Shown here piece by piece: positions 1-11,460 of a DNA stretch of 64,000 bases (positions are counted from its first letter, which is position 1; the number at the start of each line of letters is the position of its first letter). The notes under the pieces are model-generated. The model saw only the letters and a list, made by a program, of their open reading frames with translations, did no database searches and had not been told where the DNA came from. This DNA is from Papaver somniferum (Eukaryota; Streptophyta; Magnoliopsida; Ranunculales; Papaveraceae): positions 176,895,690-176,959,689 of the forward strand of contig NC_039362.1 in the NCBI RefSeq assembly GCF_003573695.1. Direction: 5' to 3'. The translations under genes were made by a program, and so were the position numbers.

Positions 1-235
1 CACCTTGTGATAAAAGTTAGACTTATTAAGGATTTTCATTCATCCTGTTTTCTTGCAGAAAACCAACACTAATTAGAAATGGGAAGTTTTGTATTAGTGC
101 TCCATAATCACCTTCATAACTTGTTGGTACCACATTGAACCTTGTTTATCCTTTCCAAAACATAGGTTGGGTTTCTGCTATGGGCGATCAAACTTCATTT
201 CTCAGACCTTAGTCCCATTTCATTACACTTTATTG

Positions 236-1765
236 AAACCACTTCCTTTGGTAGATTTTCTGTAAATGGGTCTGCCAAGTTCTTACTTGTTTCAATATAG
301 TTTACTGCAACTACTCCTCATTTGAGTAATTGTCTTACCATTTGATGTCTAAGACTTGCATGTCTTGACTTTCCATTATAAGTCTTGTTAGAGACATTAT
401 AAATAGTTGCTTGATTATCAAAATTAATCAAGACCGCTGGACATGGCTTCTTCCAAAATGGGATTTCAACAAGTAAGTTTCTAAGCCATTCCGTCTCCTT
501 ACATGCATCGGTTAACACTATCAATTCTGACAACATTGTTGAGTCAGAAATACAGGTCTGCTTCTTGGAACTCCAAGACACAACAGCACCTCCTAATGTA
601 AATATCCATCCACCAGTCGACTTGGATTTGGATTATACATTGTTCCAGGTAGCATCATTGTATCCTTCTAATACAGCGGGATAGCCGTTATAATGCAAAC
701 CATAGTCAATGGTTCCTTTCAAGTAAGCCAAAACTCTTGAAACTGCTTTCCAGTGTTCAACTCCTGGGTTACTTGAGAAACGACATAACAATCCCACGAC
801 ATGAGATATGTCCGGTCTTGTGCAATGCATAGCATACATAAGACTTCCAATAATACTAGAATACTCAAGTGGTGCATGAGTACGCCCAGTGTTCTTCATT
901 AACTTTATAGTAGGTTCTAAAGGAGTAGGGGCTGGTTTGTCATCAAAATGACCATACTTCTTGAGAAATTTCTCAATGTAATGAGATTGGGTTAAAACCA
1001 ACTCATCTCCCTTCTTAGGATTTTGATTCGCAAGATCACATCAGCCTCCCCTAAGTCCTTCATATCAAAGTTAGAGTTACGAAACTTCTTTGTTTCTTCC
1101 ACACTAGATATGTCAGATCCAAAAATAAGCATATCATCAACGTACAAACAGAGAATCACACATCCAGAATTATCATGCTTACTATAGATACATTTATCAG
1201 CATCATTTACAACAAAACCATGTGACAAAGCTAATTTTTCAAACTTCTCATGACATTTCATGGGAGCTTGCTTCAATCCATAAAGAGATTTTACCAACTT
1301 GCAAACCTTCTTTTCTTGTCCTGGCAATATGAAACCTTCGGGTTGTTCCATATATATCTCTTCTTCTAAATCACCATTTAGAAAGGCGGTTTTGACATCC
1401 ATTTGATGTATAATTAACTTCTGTGTAGATGCAAGTGCAATTAAACAACGAATAGATGAGATGCGAGCAATAGGAGCATATGTATCAAAATAGTCAATTC
1501 CATGTCGTTGTTTATAACCCTTAGCAACTAGTCTGGCTTTGAACTTATCAATGGAACCGTCTGCATTCATTTTTCTCTTGAATACCCATTTACATCCTAT
1601 AGGCTTTACGCCAGGAGGTAAATCACAATATATCCAAGTACCATTAGACAAAAGTGAATGCTTTTCATCATTGATAGACTCTTTCCAGAAAATAGCATCT
1701 CTGGAACTCATTGCCTCAGCATAAGTTTTTGGGTCATCATCAACATGCATTATATATCTAGTCAT
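236..1765 (-). pseudogene. Ty1/copia pol relic (reverse transcriptase and RNase H)
   Basis: Reading on the minus strand, 1765-992 encodes a copia reverse transcriptase: the region around KARLVAKGY, the QMDVKTAFLNG block, LYGLKQAP and the catalytic YVDDML box near 1126-1145. A frameshift near 996 moves the reading to 1001-633 (TQSHYIEKFLKK, SLMYAMHCTRPDI, YLKGT), a stop interrupts it, and 581-236 continues through the RNase H part ([15 protein letters not shown]-like, NGKSRH) to a NLADPFT end typical of copia pol. The order matches the C-terminal half of an autonomous copia polyprotein. No LTR, integrase or gag was found beside it, so it is a truncated dead fragment. It may extend left of the window. 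Family assignment is secure; lineage is not. Confidence 0.93.
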
Positions 1766-1838
1766 ACTAAGAATTTCATTCTTACTACCTTCTACAAGAT
1801 ATTGTACCCATCATTGATAGACGCTGTCTTGGACTCTG

Positions 1839-1885
1839 CTAGGGGGCGTTTCCCCCTAGACCCCGACGACCTGACCGGTCAGGTC
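1839..1885. repeat. GC-rich double palindrome
   Basis: Two palindromes lie side by side in a short GC-rich patch inside AT-rich DNA. Positions 1839-1859 form a hairpin with an 8-bp stem (CTAGGGGG / CCCCCTAG) and a 5-base loop. Positions 1868-1885 are a perfect 18-bp palindrome, GACCTGACCGGTCAGGTC. The patch begins just beyond the copia relic. Function unknown; it could be part of an older mobile element or a dimeric protein site. Confidence 0.7.
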
Positions 1886-2027
1886 GATCACCGTATAACT
1901 CTGCGTAGCGGCAAACCTTGAAAATATCCAATACTTTTTCAGGTAGTTTAGATCAAGTGCAATTAACAATGAGATATTCGTAAGATATAGACACTTCAAT
2001 GATTTTTTAAACACCTATCTCCTAGTA

Positions 2028-2173
2028 ATATCCATCCTGTACACTAGCAAGAAACGTACAAAGTATTCATATTTTTTACACTTTTGTGTCAATGTCTTCT
2101 ATATCCATTCTGTACACTAGAAATAAACGTACAACGTATTCATATCTGTTACAGTTTTGTGTCAACGTCTTCT
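2028..2173. repeat. 73-bp tandem duplication (two copies)
   Basis: Positions 2028-2100 and 2101-2173 are the same 73-bp unit with scattered substitutions; both begin ATATCCAT(C/T)CTGTACACTAG and end with GTCTTCT. Adjacent, same orientation, no spacer. Confidence 0.9.
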
Positions 2174-2474
2174 GTATGTTTGGGTTCTGTAACGAAAATG
2201 CTAAACGGGGGTAAGCAGTAATGCTCCAGAGACATCTTACCAGATAAATTATCTAACACGTTTCATATGAACAAGAAATAACAAGTTCATTTAGAAAATG
2301 TAAATAGTTGAAATCTGAATTGCAGTACGCGAATTTCACATAAATAGAACATTAAATAAACACCTAAATAAATAACAATTTTAGAAAACTAAGCTTGTTA
2401 AAGCCTGTTTGTCACCGCAAAATGCTAGGTTTCATTCACTGTCGCTTTAAGAAGTAAGACATTAGTGATCATTC

Positions 2475-2477
2475 ATC
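2475..2477. other. Left TSD (ATC) of CACTA 1
   Basis: ATC directly before the CACTA end, repeated directly after the right end at 15476-15478. On the minus strand this GAT overlaps the first base of the F-box stop codon. Confidence 0.88.
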
Positions 2478-2671
2478 CACTACAAGAAAAACTGGATTAA
2501 GCAACCTGGCAGTTTTGGTTGGAAAAGCCCATATTGAATCGCTCTAACCCTTAGAGCTACTTAATTTGGCTCTCGCTCTTAAGTTGCAAAAGGTGGGATC
2601 TCTATAGGTCTAGAGCATCTAGGAAATTGCTTTAATAATCAACCAACTATCATGTAGCATCTCCTTTGTTC

Positions 2672-2997
2672 ATTGCTTCATAGCTAGACCGACTCACCTA
2701 GAGCAAGCAAAATAATCATCGCTTCATAGCTAGACCGACTCACCTAGAGCAAGCAAATTAATCATCGCTTCATAGCTAGACCGACCTGCTTAGAACAAGA
2801 AAAATAACCATCGCTTTAGATTTAGACCAACCATACTTGAGCAAGTGAAACGCCGATCGCTTCATAGATAGACCAACCAAAACTAGAGAGTGAAATACCG
2901 ATCGCTTCTTAGCTAGACCAAGTACCCTTTGAGCAATTAAAATAAATTCTGATTGCTTCATAGCTAGACCAAGCAACCCAAGAGCATTTAAAATACC
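2672..2997. repeat. Left subterminal repeats of CACTA 1 (about 45-46 bp x 7)
   Basis: Seven head-to-tail degenerate units, each with a core like CGCTTCATAGCTAGACC followed by a variable part and GAGCAA(G/T). The first four starts are at 2672, 2717, 2763 and 2809. The first two units are nearly identical and later ones diverge. Subterminal repeat arrays of this kind bind the TNPA-type protein in En/Spm elements; that role here is inference from the family. Confidence 0.85.
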
Positions 2998-3401
2998 TAT
3001 ACATGGCCTGAAGTTGGTTGCTTAAACCAAATTTTTGTACTCCTGGTTTAGAAATCCGAAAATTAATTACATTTAAAAATTAATACTGAAGGTAATTACT
3101 AATTAAGATTTCATAATCATAATTATCCACTTCCAATTAATTAAAACCATTCCTTAATTACACGTGGTATCAGTATCCCCACCCAAGCAAATTAACTTGT
3201 TACAAAAAAACAAAAACCATCGAGTTAACCAAATTGTTTGCAAACCATCCCCGAAAAGAACAAGAACCATACAGGTCCATACAGGTCCACACAAAAAAGT
3301 AACAAAAGGAGCCAGTGAAGGCAATGGACCTGTATGTTCACCAAAATAAAACTGCACATTCAACATTCATCCTATTCATCCTCCCCTGACAATTCATTCT
3401 G

Positions 3402-3906
3402 CTAATTATCATTAGCACATCCATGTTCCTGCAAATCATCATCGTCCCTAACATAATTGTTCTCATCTTCTTGCAAATCATCATCGTTCCTAGCATAGCC
3501 ATTTTCATCTTCTTGCACATCATCCCAAGTAAATCGATCATCAACTTCATGTTCACCTTCATCTAAGGACTCATCTTCTGAATCATCTGGCACAGGTTGA
3601 CAACCAAGCGTCTGCAAAACATCATTCAAGTACTCTCTGAGATTACGCTCCCTCTTTTGAAGCTTTGAGATTTCTTTGTCTTGCTTCGAAACTTTCTTCT
3701 TTTCAGAGTCCAACTGTTCTTGGAGAGCAACCATTTGTGCTTCATTTTTCTCATATAAACTGAAGAGGGCAGCAACTTTTGACTTACGAGTACGCTTAGC
3801 CCCTCTACGACGTGGATCAACAACCATTGCATATATTTCCTCAGGTGTGTAGTTGACTTCTCCTCGGCGAACCTGCTCACTGATCTGGTTCATCTCTTTC
3901 TGCATA
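3402..3906 (-). pseudogene. CACTA-associated transposase-like C-terminal exon
   Basis: A minus-strand frame of about 168 codons, preceded at 3907-3915 by a plausible intron acceptor (TTGTATGCAG). The N-terminal part (VNYTPEEIYAMVVDPRRRG) resembles the end of the plant En/Spm-type transposase_24 region. It is followed by a coiled coil of about 45 residues (EQLDSEKKKVSKQDKEISKL) and an acidic tail with two imperfect repeats around DDDLQEDEN. Its place just inside the left end fits an element-encoded protein. No further exons were recognised, so it is at best a fragment. It could instead be a captured coiled-coil host exon. Confidence 0.5.
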
Positions 3907-3929
3907 CAAGTTGTAAAAACAAGCAACTA

Positions 3930-4540
3930 AATCAAAATTCAAGCTTATGTAGCTACTATGAAGAAAATGAAGAAAAGACAACAAAACAAAACTACAGTAA
4001 TAGAATAAGCAGAATTTTCATTCAAAATGCAGTAACTAGAGTAAAAAGCAAAAGATAAATTGATCAAATACTACCCTAAATTAGGTTTCCATGTATCATC
4101 AAAGAACCCAAAATATGGAAACAAAAAATAGTTCATAACAAATCATAGTTTGACAACACAAAAGCATGCAGGCATTTAAAACATCAACGAAAAAAAGAAT
4201 TAATGGATCCTCAAAATGGAAAACTACGCGCAATAATCCTATCTTCCCGAGTTGCTCAAAAGTTTGTTATCATACAAACAGGTTGAAAATGTTACTGAAA
4301 GTTTGTGCGTCCATCATTCCTATACAAATTTAAATTTCCTAGAAGATATGCATGAGACAATTCTAAGGGGTAAGAGTCAGTGCTCAAGAACTTAATAGGG
4401 GAAAGAAACAAACATGAAAACCTCCAGATAAGAGAGGTTAGAAATGAAAGGAGCAGCTGATTATTTCGAAAAAGAAAATAGCCAGTATCATGTTTCTATA
4501 TACTTTTCCCATTAAGCTGAAATCTCAAGAAATTGAAATG
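3930..4540. other. CACTA 1 interior without recognised gene
   Basis: AT-rich, no supported ORF. If the exon at 3402-3906 is spliced, part of this is probably its intron. Confidence 0.4.
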
Positions 4541-4548
4541 AATCTTAC

Positions 4549-5053
4549 CCCGATGCTTCTGATAACCCATAAACTAACTGCCATCAATAGTCCAACTCCA
4601 CTTTTATTGAATGCTAAAGATTCCTCAAAGATAATCCCTGCATATCCTAATCCGAATACCAATGCCATGGATATGTCCTGTACCATGATACAACTTCCAG
4701 TTAAACCAGTGTCAGCAAGTTCTTTTGCATGTCTAGGCACTTCAATGGAGATAAACAACGAACAGTGTTAAAGAGAAACTTAACCTATATGGATATATGC
4801 AATGGTTCTACTCATAAGCAATCAAATAAAGCACAATTTAAATGAAGATTCAGGCAAACAAAACATGGGGATGGACCTGATTGGCAGCAACCCATGAGTG
4901 ATTAATTGCCACAGCCCCAGCCGCAGCTGCTCCAACGATTGCAAACGCTTTCAAGAAATCAGTCTTTGGCTGGTAACTCGCTTCAAAATCTTGGGAGCTC
5001 ACATCATCAACTGAACATAATGGATAACATGTCCTTGACCTCTGCATCAATTC
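4549..5053 (-). pseudogene. NHD1-like: Captured fragment of an NHD1-like plastid Na+/H+ antiporter gene
   Basis: Two minus-strand exons with intact splice sites. Exon 5053-4877 follows an acceptor CTGTAG, ends AATCAG|GTCCAT and encodes a stretch ending AINHSWVAANQ. Exon 4677-4549 follows TACAG, joins in phase and encodes SMALVFGLGYAGIIFEESL then KSGVGLLMAVSLWVIRSIG before a GTAAGATT donor. The second exon closely matches, from memory, the first membrane segments of chloroplast NHD1-type sodium/proton antiporters (NhaD family). The rest of the transporter is absent, so this is a captured two-exon piece with its intron, antisense to the CPN20 cargo. No transport function is possible from it alone. 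Confidence 0.8.
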
Positions 5054-5059
5054 CTACAG

Positions 5060-5900
5060 AAAATGCAACTATCAATCAACTGAACAGTACGAATCATATA
5101 TCCACAAATAGGGAAATGCTTGTGCAGATATTTTAGCAAATGGGGTTCATTGCAGGTAGTTTGAACCACCTAGTATGATCCAAAAATGTAATGAAGGTGG
5201 ACACAAATGTCCTACCTACATATAGATTAGCTTAGAAACACAGTGGTCAGAATATTCATCTCCTCAACTACCATCTGAAATTTCAATGAAAACTAGTTTC
5301 TTGAGAAAACATTCAACAAGGCCATTTCCAAAAAAGAAAGATAATACTCGGTAAAAAAAAATTACCTGAACTCCATCAATTTGACATCGATCTCCACATC
5401 AAATGGGTGCATGACAAACAAAAATATGATTGATTCGAACATCGTCTTGCAAGTATTACCAAATAGAACTAATTTTCCATGTTCCTGCAATTAACCACTT
5501 GCATAAATTAGCAAACCAACACAAGGTAATTGAGAAAATGTAAGAAGTCAAGTGACTTAAATTTCAACTCGCCAGAATTGCAATAACACTTCTACCTGGC
5601 AGAGAATAGTGCAAGGGATCACCTCGCCAAGACTTTTTGATAATCCCGTTCTAGCTCATCCCAATGTAAACACTATGAAAGAAACAAAAATGAATAAGTG
5701 ACTACGAATGAAAGACTAAACCATATTCAATTCACCAAAACTTTAACAACTTTACCCGAACCCATGATTAAGAAACTTTAATCAGAGATGGAAGAGATAA
5801 CGAATTTTTTGTTATTGATTCGATGTCAGGGATGGAGAGATATGATTCTTATGGCTAGGTTAGATGTTGAATGAAAAATTGAAAGGGGTTCTGATATTGA
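5060..5900. other. CACTA 1 interior, no recognised gene
   Basis: Possibly upstream NHD1 intron or untranslated sequence, since it directly precedes those exons on the minus strand, but I recognise no further exon. Confidence 0.35.
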
Positions 5901-6720
5901 ATCGGTGAAAGAAGAAATCAGTAGCAGATTACGAATTGAAATCGGGGTTCGTTTGATTTAGGGTTTGTAGAAGGTGGATCTGAGATATTCAATTGATGAG
6001 TTTCTGTGACTGAGGTTGTGATGATTTTCTCCAGAAATTGCAGATGAGAATTAAGATGGGTCGATTCTATCAAGAAATGGAGATGAATAAGAGGGATTGA
6101 GAGAAGAGCAGCGGTGGTGATGCAGCGCCGACGGTGTGCTTCGGAGGAGAGGAAGAAAGAAACAGAGAACCAAAAGGAATTAGAGTTCGAGTAGTTGATC
6201 ATACAACCAAAATGAAAACTAAAATTATCGACGGACCACATTTCGTTTGATCCACTCATACGGATCAAGAAAAAGATCTTGACGGTTGATATTATATTTG
6301 GGATGTTCATGCGGATTGAGAAGTAAGTGTTTTTCTGTTTGTGCTAATACGAACTCATGTATCCGGTTTTGTTATCAACATTTGACACGAAAAAAAATCC
6401 AAAAAAATATTAATAAATTTAGGACATTTTTATCGACATTATGATATAAAAAAATCCAAAAAATACATAAGAATGAATCGGGAAAATGAAAAATGAAATC
6501 GATAATTGGTGTGTTTCTTTGTGTTTTTGTGCTTTCTTTGTGTGTTTCCGGTTTGAATTTCGACTAGCCGCATAGGTCATGAAGTAATTTCTACTAGTCA
6601 TATAGGTCATGAAGTAATTTCTACTATTCATTATAGATAAATATGAAGATCAGTATGGATTTGAACTTCAAATTTGGTATAACGGCATAGAAACTATGAA
6701 CCACGAAGCTCCGGGAGGGT
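5900..6720. repeat. Duplicated CACTA 1 segment, copy 1
   Basis: Shares long stretches with about 8090-8900 in the same order and orientation: the GAGAGAAGAGCAGCGGTGGT block (6100s and 8220s), the ATGCGGATTGAGAAGTA block (6310s and 8470s), the CGACATT-ATATAAAAAAA block and CATAGGTCATGAAGTAATTT (6570s and 8730s). Coordinates are approximate. Confidence 0.75.
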
Positions 6721-8090
6721 TATGGTTTCAAACTTAGCATGATACATCAAATCAAAAACAAGTTTCAATCTCCGAGCAAGTTTCTTTCTCGAAGATGACG
6801 AATTTGTGTGTGTGAACTAAAACTACTTCATGACTTGTGTGACTACTCTAAATTATTTCATGACCTATGTCACTAGGGTTAAGAGTTCTCTTTCACCTAG
6901 ATAGTTTGCCTAGGTTAAATCCTTGTCCCTGATGGACAAGAGGGTCTAGTTCAAGCTAGTCTCTTGGCCAGGGCAATTCATGTGGCAAGTTATCTAACCT
7001 AAAATCCTTAGATTAACCCCTATCATTGCCTATCTGATTAAAGCATAAACAATCACAGGTCATTTAGGTTTCTAGGACTCTAACTAATATGGCTGGTTAA
7101 TCCCTTAGAGCTACCACTAACCCCTAGCATTAGTGGTCTTTTTACAGCACCACTAATCACAAGTCAGTGAGGCTTTTAGGAATTTAGCTATCCTAGACTA
7201 TTTTGAGTTCTACAAGAATCAACCTAAAGGCTAACCAACATGGCTTAAGGGTCTTCTCACCCTAGTGGTGAATTTAGAACATGTTTAAAAACAGGATCAT
7301 GTTAATCAACATTACAAACATGGAATTTAACACAAACAGGACATGAACAATACACTCACATGAAACTGATATTGAATTAAAGACATTAGAGTTTAAACAA
7401 AACCTAAGAACTAAACAGTGAATGAAAATTGACATTCAAACATGAATAAAACTTAAAACTAATCCTAATTGACACACTGGCTAGTCCAGGTATCGGGAAT
7501 TTCACAACCCTTAACACCTATTTATACATGCAACATCAAAATATCAAAATCCCCAAAAATTAGGGTTTCACCTAAATCGAAATTAAATCATACCAACTCT
7601 CTGAAATTTGATTTTGATTTCGACCCATCCCTCTTGTGCGTCTCTTACATCTTCTGTTGCTTCCAATTTGCGTCTTTAGGTTAACCTAGTTTACCATTTG
7701 TACACGCCTAGGGTTTCAGAGAGCCGTGTAAAAATGGAAAAGTAGACAGCTAAGAGAAGGGGTATATGATGATGGGTGTGGAGCGGTGTACGTGGTGATT
7801 ATGGTGGTGGTTGAGGAGTTGGTGGCGGAGCAGGTGGTGGCGGACATGGCAGGGTCGCTGTGAAGAAGAAGAAGGAGGAATAAGACGAGAGAGAGAAATG
7901 GATAGAGTTTTCTTAGGGTACCATCTTCTATCTATCTGAGGGAATCAATCGAACCCATCTCTGTTTTCAGTTGAAGCTCAGAAAACTCTTCTCTCAAACA
8001 GAACCTCACAGACCAATGGTACCATTTACTGCCAGAATTCATCCAAATCACCCATAGAATTTCACTATTTAGGTTGTGTAACTTGAATCA
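6720..8090. other. CACTA 1 interior between duplicated segments
   Basis: No convincing coding signal. Around 7770-7870 is a G-rich, GGTGGT-containing patch resembling a 5' leader or low-complexity exon on either strand. ORFs here are short and unsupported. Confidence 0.35.
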
Positions 8091-8900
8091 GTGATGGGGT
8101 TGATTAGAATTTGGTTCAGATCTGGATTTGATGAGCTGCTACTATTGACTGTTGCGGATGAGAGAAAGGGGGATTTAAAGAGAGAGATTGAGAGAAGATG
8201 ATGAAGAAAAGGGGTCGAGAGAAGAGCAGCGGTGGTGATGGAGCGCCTCCGTCATCTGTGGAGTAGAGGTGTTCTTCAGCGGTGGTGATTGAGATAAAAA
8301 CAGATAGGAATTGGGTTCGAGTGGTTGAAGGAGGATTATGCTTCGGAAAAAAAAAAAAAAAAAAGAGTGAATCCGAGTGAAAATGATGGACGGTTGAGAT
8401 TGTATTTGAGATGCTCATACGGATTAAGAAAAGATCTTGACGGTTGAGATTGTATTTAGGATGCTCATGCGGATTGAGAAGTATGTGTTTCATTTTGTGC
8501 TAATACGAGCTCATGTATTCGGTTTGATTATCAACCTTCGACACGAAAAAAATCCAAAAAAAATATGAATAAATGTAGCACATTCTTATCGACATTTTGA
8601 TATAAAAAAAATACAAAAAATGTATAAGAATAAAGTTGAAAAATAAGAAATCAATCCGATAATTGGTGTGTTTCTTTGTGCTTTTGTGCTTTCTCTTTGT
8701 ACTTCCGGTTTGAATTTCGACTAGTTACATAGGTCATGAAGTAATTTTGACTAGTCATACATGTCATGAAGTAGCTTTAGTTCACATTTATAGCATGATA
8801 TATCATCGAAATTGATAAATATGAAGCTCAATGTCGATTCAAACTTCAAATGTGGTATAACGACATACAAACTATGAACCAAGAAGCTCTGAGAGGGTTC
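8090..8900. repeat. Duplicated CACTA 1 segment, copy 2
   Basis: Second copy of the 5900-6720 segment. It contains a further internal doubling: the block with GACGGTTGAGATTGTATTT and ATGCTCAT(A/G)CGGATT occurs twice in 8385-8480. An A18 run at about 8346-8363 interrupts it. Confidence 0.72.
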
Positions 8901-9123
8901 TGACTTCAAACTTAGCATGATACATCATCAAAATCGATAAATATGAAGCTCAATGTCGATTCGAACTTCAAACTTGGTATAATGGCCTATAATCTATGAA
9001 CCACGAAGCTCTGAGAGGGTTCTGACTTCAAAATTAGCATGATACATCATCGAAATTGATGAATATGAATCTCAGTGTCGATCCAAACTTCAAGTTCGGT
9101 AGAACGACTTACAAACTATGAAC
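8804..9123. repeat. Tandem repeat, about 122-bp unit, 2.6 copies
   Basis: Units begin near 8804, 8925 and 9049, each running GATAAATATGAAGCTCA, then GGTATAA, CTATGAACCA(A/C)GAAGCTCTGAGAGGG and TAGCATGATACATC. A single diverged copy lies at about 6630-6750. The array abuts the about 150-bp array to its right. Confidence 0.85.
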
Positions 9124-9149
9124 AAGAAGTCTGAAAGTCCACAAAAACG

Positions 9150-9790
9150 ATGAACCCAACCATTTACTGGTAAGATTCCATGGAAATATTCTACGAAACC
9201 TTAAACACACACAAAACTTGGTAAGAACGATGAATCCATCCATTTACAGGTAAGATTCCTTCGGAATATTCTACGAAACCTTAAACAAACCCTATTTCTG
9301 CACATTGGATGCAAACCAGACTCCGAGATCGAAACCTGGCAGCGAGTGGACTACTCTAAGTCAGAAACTTGGTAAGAACGACGAATCCATCGATTTACAG
9401 GTAAGATTCCTTCGGAATATTCTACGAAACCTTAAACAAACCCTATTTCTACATATTGTATGCATACCAGGCTCCGAGATCGAAACTTGGCCAGGAGTGG
9501 ACAACTCTAAGTCAGAAACTTGTTATGAACGACCAATTCATTTACAGGTAATATTCTTTCAGAATATTCTACGAAACCTTAAAAAAAACCCTATTTATGA
9601 ATATTGCATGCAAACCAGGCTCGGAGATCGAAACCTGGCTGCGAGTTGACTACTCTAAGTCAGAAACTTGGTAAGAACGACGAATCCATCAATTTACAGG
9701 TAAGATTCCTTCGGAATATTCTACGAAACCTTAAACAAACCGTATTTCTGCATATTGTATGAAAACCAGACTCCGAGAACCACAAACTTG
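9150..9790. repeat. Satellite-like array, about 150-bp unit
   Basis: Complete units at 9311-9461, 9462-9609 and 9610-9760 (151, 148 and 151 bp), with partial units on both sides. Each contains CCGAGATCGAAAC(C/T)TGG, CTAAGTCAGAAACTTG, ACAGGTAA(G/T)ATTC and GAATATTCTACGAAACCTTA. Confidence 0.9.
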
Positions 9791-10205
9791 ACAGAACTTG
9801 TGATAGTGTAAGAATGGTTAGTGGTGTAGACTTTCATGCAGTAGGCTGAGGATCAAATCCCCCCTTCCTCATATCTGCCAACGTTCTATATTTTTACTTC
9901 AACAACACTTATAAGTGTTGTTATGCATTTTTATTAAGAAAAAAAAACAACCAAAACTTGTGAACGGTAAGGATGGTTGATGAGATAGACTTCCATGCAG
10001 TAGATTCATGTTCGAATCCCCCTTCTAATCTCATTTTTTCCAACTTCTATATTTTTACTTCAACACTTATAAGTGTTGTTATACGTTTTTATTAAAAAAA
10101 AGAAAAAAAAACAAAACTTGTGAACTGTAAGGATGGTTGATGAGCCAGACTTCCATGCAGTAGGTTCATGTTCGAATCTCCCCTCTAACACTATTTTTCA
10201 TCATC
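9791..10205 (+). repeat. Three tandem tRNA-like (SINE-like) units
   Basis: Three diverged copies (about 9791, 9952 and 10111 onward). Each has GGATGGTTGATGAG (A-box-like), then TTCCATGCAGTAG and GTTCGAATC(C/T) (B-box-like; 10010-10019 and 10170-10179). Copies 1 and 2 end in TTTTTACTTCAA, a palindromic CAACACTTATAAGTGTTG (also 9902-9921) and an A-rich tract. The boxes fit an RNA polymerase III promoter of a tRNA-derived SINE, but no cloverleaf folds convincingly and spacing is only approximate. Could be coincidental repeats. Confidence 0.45.
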
Positions 10206-10481
10206 ATATTTTGATGTTCTTCAACAACTCTTATGAAAATTGTGATAGGCTTAGTCACTACCTTTATGGAACAGAGTTGTTATAGATAAATGTCGTCACA
10301 ACTTTTTTGCTTAAGGAGTTGTCGTTTGTTTTCTTAGCGCAACTCCTTGTTTCCTAAGGGTTGGCAGTGATGATATACGACAACTCTTCCTTTGAAACCA
10401 GTTGTAAAACATATGACTTTCTACGATGTTTAGCGAAGAGTTGTAAATCTCCAGTTGTAGATGTATATTTTTCCCGTAGTG
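10206..10481. mobile_element. Solitary terminus of a second CACTA family
   Basis: Ends at 10468-10481 in TTTTTCCCGTAGTG, the inverse of CACTACGGGAAAA, a common plant CACTA end. The preceding 250 bp repeat GAGTTGT/ACAACTC-type motifs in both orientations, as subterminal repeats do. I found no partner end in the window, so this is a stray or truncated terminus nested in CACTA 1. Confidence 0.55.
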
Positions 10482-11460
10482 ATATATTATTTTAATTGAA
10501 TGTATTGTCATCGACCTTAGTCAATTTCACCCGTTATCTATCGATCACGGTCTTATCCCATATTGCTCGACTTTGCTCGATTTCTCCTGGATTCCAAGGA
10601 TTGTGTGGTTACCTATTGATCCAAACTAAATTTCAATTGGTTTCCCTTAGTTTTACTTATTTTCTGCCAACCTTGTTTTTAGCGGAATGTCCATCGACCT
10701 TGGTAAATTTCATTTGTGATCTATCAATTTTGTTACTATTACTCAACCTCACTCAATTTTAATTGAACTCAACTGGTTCATACGGTTATCCGTCAATTCA
10801 AGACGAATGTCCGTTAACCTCGCTCACATGTTATTTCAAAAGTATTGTTTTTCAATAACCCTTCAACTTGGATTCTTCGTCGGCCCCTCACCGTGAAATC
10901 AGTCTCTTGGCAATTTGTACCAAAAAGGGGGAATCCTTCCGTGATGAGAATTTGTATTTAGAGAATGAACCGATAATGAAAGAAATTCTAACATTCTAAC
11001 AAAGTATTTTCAACTTACAATAAATTATGAATTTTATCGGTTTCCCCTTCTGTCATAAACTCTCTTAATTGCATTATCCACCAACATTTTGCTACTCAAC
11101 TTACCTTAACTTTACTCAATTTCTTGTTATTTTTCGATACTTAGTACTGTAATTTAGAGATCAATTACCGATGAAAATCACACAAGATGCTTCCCACACT
11201 AGAGATACCAATTATGATCCTCATGATGCATATCTAGCCAATTGAAAACACCAAATCTACCAGATATGATCCGCATGATATATATTTAGCCAATAGGAAA
11301 CAAGGATCTTTAATCGTATGGCTATAAACGCAAAACACAAGCATGGATTCGGATTACTACCTTATCCAACGGTGCCAAAACTACAACTCTTATGTGGCGC
11401 GAAAACATCTTAGGGTAAACGAATTGGCGGGAATGTTGGCGCTTTTTTTGGGTGGAATCT
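10482..11460. other. CACTA 1 interior with weak internal repetition
   Basis: No gene. Loosely repeated phrases such as GAATGT-CATCGACCTTGGT-AATTTCA recur near 10500, 10680 and 10800, suggesting an old degenerate tandem array. Confidence 0.35.

Larger units (their letters stand above)
1921..2477. other. Non-coding stretch, probable old 3' flank of the F-box gene
   Basis: No supported ORF. The last bases (2473-2477) once joined the F-box gene now ending at 15479: removing the CACTA element and one TSD copy restores continuity, so this stretch is that gene's former 3' side on the minus strand. It contains a 73-bp tandem duplication (listed separately). Confidence 0.5.

Noticed and set aside
9311..9760. 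CRISPR-like array
   Set aside because: Whole 150-bp units repeat without unique spacers, in plant nuclear DNA.
9952..10190. Functional tRNA genes
   Set aside because: B-box-like GTTCGAATCC is present but no acceptor stem or cloverleaf can be drawn.
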